A DNA stretch of 64,000 nucleotides from Nigrospora sphaerica (lineage: Eukaryota > Ascomycota > Sordariomycetes > Amphisphaeriales > Apiosporaceae): assembly GCA_018287875.1 (NCBI GenBank), contig JAGVVL010000001.1:3658001-3722000 (forward strand). Direction: 5' to 3'. Positions within the stretch are counted from its first letter, which is position 1; each line of letters starts with the position of its first letter. A program made the translations under genes and the position numbers. The notes under the pieces were generated by a model that did not search any database, had not been told where the DNA came from, and saw nothing but the letters and a program-made list of their open reading frames with translations. This document shows, piece by piece, positions 33,132 through 44,867 of this stretch.

Positions 33132-36100
33132 ATGGAGGCACAACCTTCGCCGACCTCGGTCAAGATAGGGGACCATTCCCCTCGGCCCTCGGTACGAACC
33201 CCCTCTCCCGCGCCAGAATATTTATCCCACCACGTCCAGATCGACACCACATAGGAACCACTTGAGCAAATCGAAAATGAGCTTCAGCTGGCTGTTTCTA
33301 CATTAAAGGAACTAAGCGCCCCTCTGACAGCAGCGAAGGATGACAGCCAAGCCTGTCTATTCTTGGGTTGGGCCAAGGATCTCTTGCATAAAGCTCCAAG
33401 ACCACGGACCATCATAGGCGTAGTTGGCTCAACCGAGTCCGGAAGAAGCTCAGTAATCAATGCTGTGCTCGGAGAGGAGTGTAAGCAGCATTTGGTTTTC
33501 CCTTTTAAAATCTCCCATTGTCACCGCTGCCCCAGCCCCCCCCTTTTCCCCCTCTCTCCCAGGGGCTCTGTCAGTTTGCCCGAAACACAAACCATCTATT
33601 GCCTTGAAGTACCCACTGGCTCGAGTAACTGCAGGCATAGTTCCGACCAGCTGCGTACGAGTTTGTACGGCCACAGTCACTGAAATTTTGTGGAATCAGT
33701 CAGACGACCCCGATGAACTGTACCGCGCCGAGATCGAGTTCCTTACTGTCGAGGAATGGGACAGGGAATTGAAACTCTTCTATGGTGGCCTGGCAGATTA
33801 CAGCGGTGACTTCTCTGGCGGCCCCAGCAATGATGACAAGGATGCTGGTGTCGCCTCGGACAAGATGATTGCGGTATACCCTCAGTGCAGCAAACAAGGT
33901 CTCATCAATGCCTCTGCAAAGGGGCTGGCCAACCCACCAGAGATCCGCAACGTCACTGGAACTACCAAGGGGATCACCGGCTCATCATGCAAGTCACTCC
34001 ATGATCAGCTCCTGCAGTACATCGACAGCAAGGAGAAGGCTACAGGAACTTCAAAAGCTGCAAAATGGAGCGTCGAGATAGAGCAAGAGAATCAGGAAGA
34101 GGAACTGGTCGAGGCTATGGAGCTCTGACCTATGATCAAAGTTGTCAGGGTCTTTACGAATCCGATGCCTTATCGACAGGTGCACCATCGTCGACTTGGT
34201 GAGCAGCTTCACCACGGACCCGACAACTTGCAATGCTAATCGTCACTAACCCGGTGTCCAGGATTCTAATGCTGCCCGTGCTTCCGTAGCAGACAAGTAC
34301 CTTCAGAAATGTTCCAATATCTGGATCGTGGCCCCCCTAACGCGTGCAGTGGACGACAAGACGGCACGGAATTTGTTGGGCCGGTCTTTCAGGATACAAC
34401 TCCGCTACGATGGCGCAGAGTCGAAGATCACATTCATCTGCTTCAAGACAGACGAATTTTCGGTGAAAGAGACTATCAAGAGTCTTGGCCTGAAGAAGGC
34501 TGCCGAAGATTACGATGGAGAACTTGAAAAATTCAATGCCCAACGAGCCGTAGTAATGACCAAGCGGGGAGAACTTCAACATAAGATAAAAGACGGCACT
34601 TTCGCCAAAAACGAAATCATACGAAGCATCCGCATGTACACCACTCTACTTGCTCCGCTCACTGACGACAGAGTTGTTTACACCCCTAACACCACCCCCA
34701 GAAAGCGCAAATGCAAGCAGCCGCAACCTTCGCGCTGAAAGAGCACTTGCATTTCTGAGTCGGACGAAACCTCGACATCAGAGGACACGATGACAGACAA
34801 GAATTGTGCTGAAGATGATCCACTGGGTGAACCTCTCACGAAGGAGCAAATCCAGCAGGAATTGGTTCGATTGCAGGCAACAATGGCCGAAAACAGCCAA
34901 AGAGATAAAAGCATCAAAAAGGAAATCAAGGAAGTACGCAAGCACGAAAAGGCTCTGAAACGAGAGAAGAAGTGGTCGGATACCAGCCTCAAGTTGGTCT
35001 GCATGTGGGCACGTAACAACTACGCGCGGGAGGCTCTTCAACACCATTACACTGCCGGAGTTCGAGAGTATGTCCTCCTGTTCCCGTCTCGACATCACTG
35101 GATGCAAGTTCAACTTGCGCTGCAAAACATTGAAGCACTTAAAACTATTCGTGTTCGGAGATCTAACGGTCGGCTAGGATGGACCAGGAGGCGGCAATGC
35201 AGGAAAACGAAGAGTTCGTTATCCCGCAGCAAACTCCTCGAGACTACAACGAAATTGCCAATTCGCTGAAAGTCTTCTTTGTGAGCAGTTGGCACTACCA
35301 GGGAGCTTCAGAACGCGTTGAGGCGGACAAGATTCCTCCAGTTTCGACGCCTAGGAGACAGAAGTCCCTCAGCTACAGCAGCACGCCGAAAAGCTCACAG
35401 AGGAGAGAAGAAGACATTGCAAGAAATTCATGGCCGAATTTCTGCCGATTTGTCAAGTTCTCGACAACTGATCCCATGAGAGAATCATCACAGTTCAGCT
35501 TGCCGAAGGCGAAAAGAAGGTCGAGACTGACTGGATCGACGACAATCTTGCAAGCGTGAAACGGGTATACATCCAAGCAACAATTTCTTCAAGAGAAAAC
35601 GCTAACGTCATCTAGGATCTCGATCAATGCGTAATCCAACTCATGAGAAGCGACCGTAACCTTATGGACCAGCATTTGTTCGGAAAGGCAGACTCTCGCG
35701 TCAAAAGAGCGGCTACCACTGCCGCAGATACTGCTCGCAGATGGGGGAGACCGATCCCCAAGGACAGTCAATAAGATGGATGACATATAAGGCCATATGT
35801 CGCCACGAGTAAGTGCCAAGGGAATGTGTGATGAACCGAATACTTCTACTGCTCCGACGCAGGGGAGATTTCACTAATCGCAGGGTTCGGAAAGACTTCA
35901 ATCAAAGTCTGTTGGTCATCTTTGAGCATGGTGCTATGTTGCTGATCTTCGGTCTATAGAGCCAGTCCAACCTCTCTTAGACGACATGCGCAGCTCGTGG
36001 GAACTTCTTTCCAGATAAAAGGTCCCCAATGCCCTCAAGAAGCTTCCGCCAATCGCCGAGAAGGTCTTACGAGACTTTGATAGTGAAGTCCGAAAGTGAA

Positions 36101-36678
36101 TTCAAGCCCACCCGCGCCTCTCGCGTATCAAAATGGAGGGTGTTACCCTTCCATACTATATTGCCACCTTCTAGAACGCCGTTCAAGTATTTAGCGAAAG
36201 CATTACGAAGCAGCAGATAAAGAGCAATGGGGAGTTTGGACGCTCGATTGTCGCTAGCATGCACAGTGCGTACATGGCATCTGTGGATGAAAGTGGTAAG
36301 TATTTAAGGGCGGGGTGAGGCAAGTAGTCTTATTGACACTTTAGCATAGGACATGGCTCATTTGCACGCATGAAGGCTGCTATGCATCAGCACGTATTGG
36401 ACTCCCAGGGAGAAATGTTCAGCCTGCCTCTTACGGCAGTACATTCCAAGCTCACCGGCAATTGCACCACTAGGGAGAAGAAGTTCCTCCTCAAGGTTGA
36501 CGAGTTGGTTCGCGGCATGAAAACGGAATACTACCAAGCCATTATTGGACGCAGTCTCTCGAAGATGTCCAAGAAGGTACGGGCCGAGGTGTCCAAGATA
36601 CTCGCCCGCTCCGACGAGTTCATGCAGATACGTGAGTTTCTTCGAGGCTCCAACCTTGATGACGGTAATGTTCAGTGA
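33132..36678 (+). pseudogene. Decayed large GTPase gene, SLIP-GC-like (dynamin-superfamily P-loop NTPase)
   Basis: Fragments in order match the fungal SLIP-GC-like GTPase family. ATG 33132 opens a Pro/Ser-rich head, then after an in-frame TAG (33252-33254) a helical linker and the P-loop region IIGVVGSTESGRSSVINAVL. An intron with good sites (33481-33634) joins to VPTSCVRVCTATVTEI and YRAEIEFLTVEEWDRELK. An in-frame TGA (34126-34128) sits where the family has Trp, in MEL-stop-PMIKVVRVFT. Single-base frameshifts then break the segment up to the DLPG switch region (34158-34260). A further fragment has IWIVAPLTRAVDDKTAR and the G4-like FKTD; it is followed by TGA 34736-34738, a coiled-coil segment, another frameshift near 35350, TGA 35469-35471, and more breaks to the C-terminal part (FARMKAAMHQHVLDSQGEMF, ending at 36678). 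The P-loop Lys is Arg. It cannot encode a full protein in any splice model I can construct. The block is more AT-rich than its neighbours. Confidence 0.85.
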
Positions 36679-39552
36679 GGATGCCCTGGCGAGGAAGTTT
36701 TCAGCGGTGGGGAAGTCTTGTGTGTTGGCGGACTCTTGCACTGGCTCCCGAAGCCTGTACAGGTTGTTCGTATGATAATCTATGCGTGTTGAATGTTGTC
36801 ATGGAATAGCGGCCGAGATCTGTATGCTTAACTGCAGGGCAGGGCCTGGAGACGCAGACGGAAACATGGGATGGAATGCTGTGCGTTGCACATTGCAAGT
36901 ACTGAGTTGCTCCAATAGTATATGGGTTGGAATGCAATGAATAGGAGAAATGGATTAAGGGATGCTGCAGATTGCCAAATTTGTAAACATTGTCAGCAGA
37001 ACCTGCATTGTAATGCGTAAGTGAGCAAGTGGGCGGGGCTTCGTTGCCGGTACTGGAAGCGAGACTGATAGTTTCTCCACAAACCAAACCAGGCTGTCTT
37101 GGAAGCGAAGAATAAAACGGCACCTGAAAACAGGATAAGGCGCTATCACGGGCATGAAGAGATCGTCATCGTCGTCCGATGGCTTGGAGGCGTCAGCAAG
37201 CCACTGTTTTTGGCAACTCTGTGGCGTCGGACGTAGGGGTAAGTAAAAAGTTGTTGCATACCTTTTATGGGATCGATTCGCCGTATCTGGCCTCGTTCGA
37301 CCTCCTCGCCCTTTTCATTTCCGTCATGGCGCAGACGGTCTTTGTCTCGTGGACTCCCTCGCACCATTGCTCCCCCTCCCCCCCCTCTCTCTCTCCTCTC
37401 TACCCTTCACCATCGGCTCTCTCTCGTATGACGCCGGAAGGACGACGTGGCCGTTGGCATCCGATAGGCCGCCCTGGAGCCTGCGTATTGCCCAAGCTGA
37501 CAAGGAGGCGGCTTCGCGCCATTGGTCACAACGAGCAGGCCAGAAAGATGGGACGAGAGGGGCGCCACCCCTGCGCCCGTCATGCACGCCTTGGAAGCGT
37601 TGGGCTCCGTTCCCGGAGCGTGTCCCGGGGTGAGGGCTGGCGGATGTATGTAGTCGGCGGAGGAACGGGGCAGCCTCTCTCCGGTGTCCGTGCCTTTTAC
37701 TGTAGAATGCGTCAAACCCCCCAAAAGGAGGGAGCGGAGCGGAAGAGGGAGAGAGAAGGGGACAGAAAATGTGAGAGGTCACATTGAAGAGGTGCCCGCG
37801 GCCCTCATCGGTGTACTTGGGGAAATCAGGATGTTTTTAACCACCATCCGAGGGCCGGGGAGGTTTCGTCGGTAAGGGGACTGCCTAGCGGAACTGGCAG
37901 CCGCCCGGGGGCCTTCGAATGGGGTCAGGGTCAACGGCAGGCGTTTTGGCACGATGCAGGGCGAAGGGGGGCTTGGACCGCCGAGGAGGGCCGGAAAAGA
38001 ACGATGTGACATCCCGAGAGGTATCACCGGGCCATAATTTATTTCGGTCTCCAGGTAGCTAGCATGTACCTACATGGCTCCAGGGGAGGAAAGGCTCCGT
38101 AGGTATGTACAGCTCTCTAGCCGGCGGCGGGACGGCTGAGGGTGCAACCAGGGGGGAACCGAAGCCGGGCGGAAACTGGGCACTCGCTTCCGCGATGAAC
38201 CGTCCGAAGGCACGCAGGTGAAGGGAGGGAAGAAAAAGAGAAAGTGAGGCGATGCGCGCGCGCCGATTCGCCCTCGCGGGCCTTGGCCACCAACCGGGTC
38301 TATGGAAACACAGAGCCGGCGTCGCATTGCAGAACCCACACACCCTCTCCCCCCTCCCAGTTGCCAGAGAGTCGCGTCTCCGGATCGCCTCGGGGCCTCC
38401 CGCGATACGGGCTAGCGGACAGGGGGGTGGAGGTTGGGAAGGGCGCCATGCGGCGTTTCCCCAATGCACAGATCGGAGATGGTCTATATAGACAATTAAT
38501 CGAGGGGGGAAAATGGTGGTAGGCCTGCAGGGAGCCCGTTATGGACATCGATTGCCAAGTCTCATTACGTCTCTCTGCCCCGGGAACCCCCGAGGGGGTG
38601 GCCGATGCCGATACGGGAATCGTCAAGAGCACAGCAGCATCGAGGCAGGATTCGACTACCCGCTCGCATTGCAAGTTGGTGACTGCTGAAGAAACAGCAA
38701 CAAGGACCCTTCCTCCCGGGGGGCATGAGGTCTGCATATGGGGGCGTTAAAGGAGGGGGAGGGCGGGAAGGGCCATGCAAAGCTTGCCGCATGCGGGCAT
38801 AACTCGTAGCAAGATCCAAGGACCTGGTGCGCCGTTCAGCCTACCGGACATGTACAGTCGAACCCTGTCGGACGTACATATTCCTGCAGTAGGGTTCCCT
38901 GCTGCAGATCGGCTCGGCCCACACAGGGCCCTGGGGAACAACGTGTGGGATACAGGGGTCGGCACACAACCAGGGTCCCGGCTCGACCTTGGCCCGGGGG
39001 TTGACAGATGCACGATGTACGCTCTGCCGCAAGGTTGTGGAGGGGGGGGGGGGCATGGAAAGTATACGAAGGGGGGGTGCATGGAGAGTATACGAAAGGG
39101 GGGGGCCGAGAATCGTTGCTAAACCGCAACCGGAAGCGTGTCAACAAAAAGGAACTGGTGCACTAACCGAAAGACCCCCCGGCCCTCGCCTTCCCCCGGT
39201 TCCGGGGACCGGCAGGGCGCGCGCGCGCGCTGTTGGAAATTTATGCGGCTCGGCCGGCCGTGAAGTAATTTCGCACAACGATGCGAGTGATAGGGCAGGG
39301 AAGACCGAAATTTCGGAGGGTTTCGTGTATGGACTGTGTCTATAGGACCTGGACATGTGTACAAAGGGGAGGGAGAAAAAAGGGGGGCAGGCAGAGGGTC
39401 AGATGAGGAGGACCACAGCAGCTTTGGGCGCTCGGCCTATTACACAAACTTGGCTGCCGGGAAAGAGAACTACACTCCCCCACAACGCCCAACGTCCCCG
39501 TTACACACGGTGAGGCTGACGCCATCGTCGCGTCGCCCTGATTATCGTCCCC
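36679..39552. other. 2.9 kb intergenic, no supported gene
   Basis: It lies downstream of the GTPase relic and of the RRM gene's stop. It contains CT-rich tracts (37362-37430), a GGGGG-rich stretch with repeated GAGAGTATACGAA-type words at 39040-39105, and a CG-alternating segment near 39218-39232. Open frames are Pro/Ser/Arg-rich without domains. Confidence 0.55.
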
Positions 39553-41174
39553 TCAACCGGGTTTCCTGCGGTCTCCGCCGCTGCCGCCTTCGCCGGGCGG
39601 CTTCGTCGAGCCGTCGGCAATGACGACGACGCGTTTCGACGACGGAGACGGCGGCGGTGCCGGCGCCTTGTCCTTCTTGTCCTTCTTGTCCGTGCGGTCC
39701 TGCGCGCCCTTGGCACGGCCGTCCCTCTTCTCCCGGTCCTCGCGGCGGTGCTTGCTACTGCCGCCGCCGCCGCCGCCACCGCCGCTGCTCGCGTGGTGCC
39801 CCCTTTTCGAGTGGTGGGGGCGATGGTGCTGCTGCTGCTGCGCGGCGGGGCCGCCGCTCCTGCCGCCGCCGCCCTCGGACTCGGAGACGCCCTCCTTGGT
39901 GTGCTTGGCCGTCAGCCGGCGGCCCTCGAAGTCGCAGTTGTGCAGCCGGCGGATGGCGGCCTCGGCGGCCTCGGCGTGCCGGAAGGTGACGATGGCGTAC
40001 CCGCGGCTGGCCGGCAGGCTGATGTGGCTCGCATCCGGGCCGGCGCCGGCGGGCCCGCGCACGAGCTCTTGCACGTGCTGGTACTGCGTCCAGTCCGGCA
40101 GGCCCTTGATGATGATCTTGCGCCGCTCCGTCTCGACGAATTCCCCCCCGCCGCCACCGCCGGCGGTTGCGTATGCCGGCGGATAGGGATACCCCCCTCC
40201 CTCCAGGTAGGCGCCCATGAGCGCGCCAGGAGCCGGCGGGCCGGGGTCCGCGTACCAATGGCAGTTTTCGCCGTAGTCGTACTCGAGCGCCGCGGGCACG
40301 GTGTTGACGGCGTAGCAGTTCACGGCCGGGCTGGTCATGGCCGAATACGGCGGTGTAGCCGTCCACTGGACAGGGTACGGGTTAGGGTACAGTTCCTGGC
40401 GCAGAAAAAAAAGGTCTCACAGACACACATACATACATACACGCACACACGCACACGCACCGACGCACAGGGGTCCAACGTACCATCTGGCCGTAGTCTG
40501 CCAACGTCGGGGTCGGCAGAGCAGAAGATGCCGTGGTGCAAGATACCAGCGAAGGCGGCGGCGATGCCGCCGCGTACGCCGGGGCCCGCGGTGTACGCGA
40601 GGCGGCCTCGGGCAGGGCCGAGCCCGCGAGGATCTTGATGGCCGTGGGTTCCGTGGCGTTCCTGGCGTCGGCGAAGATGGGCCGTCCGTTGAATAGCCCC
40701 CCGCTCAGCAGTTCTGCCCTCGCCCGTTAGCCCTCGGGACCTCCCTCGCGGAAAAGAAAAATAAAATAAATAAATTAAAGGGGTGGAGGGGGCGGGGGGA
40801 TGGGAAACCCGCGGGTGGCGCGTTCGCGTCACCTACTGTACGCCCGGTCAAAGTTCTCGCGTCCCCTGACCATGACCCAGCCGCTCGTGCTCTCGTTGAA
40901 GATTTCGACCCGCTCGATAGGACACACGGTCCGTACGTGGTCCTTGAGCTGCTGCCAAGACGTCTGCCACGGGAGCTACACCCAAAGACCCGCGTTAGCG
41001 CCAGCATCTCTTTTTTTTTTCCCTTTCTTTTTTTTTTGGTTTTGCCCAGTGGGCGAAAGGGTATGGGCTACGCACGTTGGCCAGGAGAATGTAGTACAAT
41101 CCCGTCTGGTCCCCCGGGGGCACATAGACCTGGTAGGTGTTGTTGATGGGGACCTGGGGTACTTGGTTGGACAT
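39553..41174 (-). CDS. Two-RRM RNA-binding protein with low-complexity basic tail
   Basis: Probable RNA-binding protein of unknown target. Exons on the minus strand: 41174-41076, 40975-40837, 40713-40484, 40395-39553, with introns of 100, 123 and 88 nt, all GT-AG. The total is 1311 nt (436 aa). The first RRM spans exons 1-3 (YYILLANLPWQTSWQQLKDH, WVMVRGRENFDRAY, GGLFNGRPIFADARNAT). The second lies in exon 4 (RKIIIKGLPDWTQYQHVQEL, GYAIVTFRHAEAAEAAIRRL). Between them is an Ala/Pro/Tyr-rich linker. The C-terminus has Gly-rich, QQQQHH, His/Lys and KKDKKDK tracts. ATG 41174 (MSNQVPQVPINN) is preceded by a stop-rich region and begins a well-structured exon. The paralogous yeast or animal gene is unclear, so no symbol is given. 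Intron 3 contains an ACAC/CATA microsatellite. Confidence 0.85.
40420..40470. repeat. CA/CATA microsatellite inside an intron of the RRM gene
   Basis: Alternating ACAC, CATA and CGCACAC units fill most of the 88-nt third intron (40483-40396 on the minus strand). The intron's splice sites flank the repeat closely, so its size probably varies between strains. Confidence 0.8.
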
Positions 41175-43119
41175 GATGGTCGCCAGCGACTTCGAGGACG
41201 GGCGGTCGCAGGAGACAGAGGCTCGGGTAGAGGCGACAGAGACACGACGAGAACGAAGCGTCCCAGGAGGGCGAACTGTGTGGAACGGTGGACCGATAGG
41301 GACGACGCATATGGCTTTTATAAGTCACACCGAGGGCCCAGGCAGCCTCGTCCAGACAAACGTATGTGAAAGCTCCAGCGAGACGCCCGTGGCCTGGCCG
41401 AGCATGGGCAACCGCATAGCGCACGATTGCTAAGAGCCCCCTGTCTGTCTACTCAACCCAAGCGGCGAAGATGACGAACCACTGGGGGATTGAGGGTTGA
41501 GGGTCGAGGTACAAGAGGCCTCTCCGGGGGTCCAACCCGTGATACCATCGTAGCTGTAACCGCGGCTGGTGTGGTCTTAGTGGCAGCATGGCACCAAGCC
41601 GTGCAGAGTAGCCGCATGCATACGGCCGCTCTCTTTCAAGGCTGCCGTGTCTCTTCTAAGAAGGCACTCTCGGCTCGCGAAAACCCCGGGTTGGTGGGCA
41701 GCCGGGGGGTGAGGGGTGCTGCCACCTGTCGCCGATCGATGAGCAAATCAGATGTGCGATACCGAAGGACGAGATCGCCGCAAGCTAGTCCACGACAGAG
41801 GAGAAACGAGACATGCTCTCGCCGATGGCGGTGTGGCCGTGCAAATGTATCTAGTGTGTCGACCGGCGCGCGTCAAAGCAGGGCTGCCTTCGGGGTGGTA
41901 TTTCCAGGCTCGCGCGTCCCCGGCCCTCCGGACATGGGGGGGGGGGGGGGGGGAGGTTGTGGAACTGGACTGCACACCTACCTACCTCTTTACTCAACAG
42001 GTATAGTAGTAGCTACATTCTAGCCTGCTTCAGTTGCTTCTCTATAAATACCATGTACATCTCACGTACCTTAACCGACTTGCCGGCGGCAGTAGAGACC
42101 CAAATTGGGGGAGGGGGCGCACAGGTCTGGGGTCACTGGAGGACGCAGAGGATCCCTCCCACCCAGACAACGAACGCCTCAGTCGAGTCGGTATGGTGGA
42201 GCTTCTAGAGCCAGCCACAGCGGATGAGTGGCGCATCCTTATTATATTCCTGTGTATGGTATCGGGCACAGGACTGTATTCCATCTACATGATGGATGTC
42301 ACCGCATAAGTTTTGTTTCCTGTTGTGCTTCGCCACGCGTGCCGATTCGGGCAGACGGTGGCTGAGATGGCGGGCCCCACGTCATCCTCGGTTTGGTGGG
42401 CAAACGAGAGATAATGGCACGGCGGCCTATTCCTTCCCTCCCATCATGAGCCTGTTGATGACGATGCATGTGACCGATTTATTCGATACGGTGCAGCAAA
42501 CAGCCGGACGATTACCTCCCCTACTCATCGCATGGCGGTAGCCCCTCTGCTTTGATCGAGGTGCATGCAACGGTTGTCCTGAGTGGCGTGCCGGTGGTCA
42601 AGTGACGATATAAAGGTACGCTGGCCCAGAATAAGACAGGTAGGCAGGTAAACAATAAGAGCCCCTGCTGATCGGAATGATCCGATCCGTCAGCGCTACC
42701 CCACTGCATATTGGCTGACTTCCATTCCGGGCCAGGCCGCCCGGATGCGAATACTACCCCAGAAGGTAAGCAGCCTAGGCACCTCATGTGCATGTAGTAC
42801 TGACACCATCGTCCTCCGGTCCGGATTCAGTAGTTCGTTCGAAGCGGATATCAAACAACCTACCTCTGGATCCAAGATCGAGTTTTCGAGAGCGTAGAAC
42901 GTCTTCCCATTTTCCGCCCCCCCCTCCCCCTGTCAACGTCTATGCAGCACCGCGAGCCTGCCTGCACCATGGGGGCGTGAGCGCTGTATGCAACGTGACC
43001 GAGTGGCACATTGGCAGCTGTCACTTGGGCCGCCTGCTGTGACCCTGAGCCGGGGCGGAGCGGGTGGTCTCCTGACGCGTCATTCGCCTACGTACATGGG
43101 TACACACGGTGTTGCATTA
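41175..43119. other. 1.9 kb intergenic, no supported gene
   Basis: The 5' flank of the RRM gene and the 3' flank of the WRAP73-type gene. It contains an 18-G homopolymer (41936-41953) and TATAAATA at about 42044-42051 on the plus strand. The TATA-like word is followed by an open frame without a recognised domain (42034-42309), which I do not accept as a gene. Confidence 0.55.
41936..41953. repeat. G18 homopolymer
   Basis: Eighteen consecutive G on the plus strand, the longest G-run in the window. Such runs are error-prone in sequencing, so exact length is uncertain. Confidence 0.9.
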
Positions 43120-44867
43120 CTACTGCCGGAGGCTGATATGGTTTCTGAAGTGAAAGGTATCCTCCAAGTCCCTCGCATCCATGTCCGAGTCTTGGTCGCT
43201 GTCGTCCAAAGATGGGTCGTCGCTGGGCGGCGATTCCGCGCTTCCGCTGCCCGTCGACAACGCGTCCTGCCAGGGAACCTCGTCGTCCGTCAGGGACCCC
43301 AGCAGGCAAGCGTCGCGGTCGGCGTAGAACAGCACAGGAGATTCGCCCGGAGATCGCAGCCAGATGATAGATGACCTGCCGTTCGATCGGCCGCTTGGCA
43401 AACGCGACTGGAAGTCGACAACCTGGGGGCCATCGCTCAGGGGGTCCCAAACAAATGCTATGCCGTCGTACCTGTCTCCTTCGCATCGGATGAGGAGCAC
43501 TTCGGGCTGATCCGGGTGCCAAGCGATGCCTGTTACGTTGCTGTGGAAGACGAGGGCTGCACGGAGCTCCAGGGCGGCCACATCCCACACCCAAACCGTG
43601 GTGGGCGCCTCGTCCAAGATGCTGGCCAGGACCGTCGACGAGCTGTCGAACACGAGGGTTTCGCAGCCCGTCTTGAGCTCCTGCACTGTGCCCGGTGCCG
43701 GTACCCGGCCCGGCGGAGCCAGTGGTTGCGAGGCCCGAACGAACGCCGGAAGTGTCACCTCACCCTGGGACGGGTCCATGTCGCGTTGGTGGTACTCTTG
43801 CCATACCTGTGCGTGTCCACGTTAGCATACCTGCCCTCGGGCACCGGGGAGCCCGACCAGTTCTGACGGCGGACTTGCCTGGAGCGTATCTGTTGGTTCG
43901 ATGTCGCAGGCGGGGTGCTGCAGCTGCAGATGATGGGTCGATTCCGACAGAGATACCAGATACAGGCTTTTACTGTAGTCGGCTATGACCATATGGTGGC
44001 CGTCTGGACTGAAGGCGACTTGCTTGATGCCGGCGCCCAGCCGGTGGTGCAACTCCCCCGTTGCATGCGGAAGGGGACCCAGCCAATCCCGGAAGAGGTG
44101 GCCGTCAGGGGTATAGAACAAGACCCTGAAGCCGTGGGCGGCGGATTCCCACACTACCAACCAGCGGCCGTCGGGGGCCCACGAGAGCCCCTGAGCATCG
44201 ACGACGTCGGGGCTCCAGGAGCGCTGGACGTCCCGCGTGACCGGGGAATGGAGGCTGACGGTGTCCTTGCCGCCGGTGCGCGTGAGCAGCGCAAGATGGC
44301 CAGTGGACGAGCGGAAGGAGAAGCCACGCGCTGCCGAGGCCGAGTGGTAGAACTTGGGGTTGGCGATCTCGGCCACGTGCGACGAGGCGAGGTGGAACAG
44401 GGACAGCTTAATGCCGTAAGCCGAGAAGATGCAGGCCTCGTCGTCGGCGGCCCCGAAGTCGACGTAGGCCGGCCGGGTGCCGGGCAAGGGCGGGTTGCGG
44501 ACGATGGCCTGGTAGTCGGCGCCCACGACGCCAAAGACGTGGAGCGTGTCCGCCGTGGCCAGCAGGACACGCCGGGACGAGGGCGACCAGGCAAACACGG
44601 ACACGGCGCCGCCGGCGAGCTCGGCCGGCAGCTTCACGGTCCGGACCACCTCCAAGGAGCCGGCGTCCCGGACGGTGATATGCGCCGGGAGCAAGGTGGC
44701 AATGCGCGTCCCGTCCGGGCTTGGCAGGCAGTGAGGCGAAGCTAGCGGAGCGGGAATGATTAGCACATGCACGTGCCGGCGGACGGGGTGGGAAATCCCA
44801 CTGGGACGCCCTCCCCGGACGGAGGCAGTGGCTGCTACCTACATTGGAGGAGAGGAGAGAAGCGCAT
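43120..44867 (-). CDS. WRAP73: WD-repeat protein, WRAP73/Wdr8 type
   Basis: Homologue of WRAP73 (WDR8), a beta-propeller protein that in animals acts at centrosomes and in fission yeast anchors minus-end microtubules at the spindle pole body with Msd1 and a kinesin-14. Exons on the minus strand: 44867-44843 (25 nt), 44741-43879, 43806-43120, total 1575 nt (524 aa). The first exon encodes MRFSPLLQ and joins to SSPHCLPSPDGTRIATLL, matching the family start. Repeats include WAPDGRWLVVWESAAHG, QVAFSPDGHHMVIADYSKSL and TVWVWDVAALELRAALVFH with GIAWHPDQPEVLLIRCEGD. The second intron (43878-43807) uses a GC donor (GCAAGT), the only one keeping the frame. The C-terminus is acidic and Ser-rich. It is divergent from the MoaA locus. 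The family call rests on the N-terminal block and overall pattern. Confidence 0.88.

Noticed and set aside
42034..42309. Small gene downstream of a TATAAATA word
   Set aside because: A TATA-like word alone is weak evidence; the 91-codon frame has no domain and no conserved start context.
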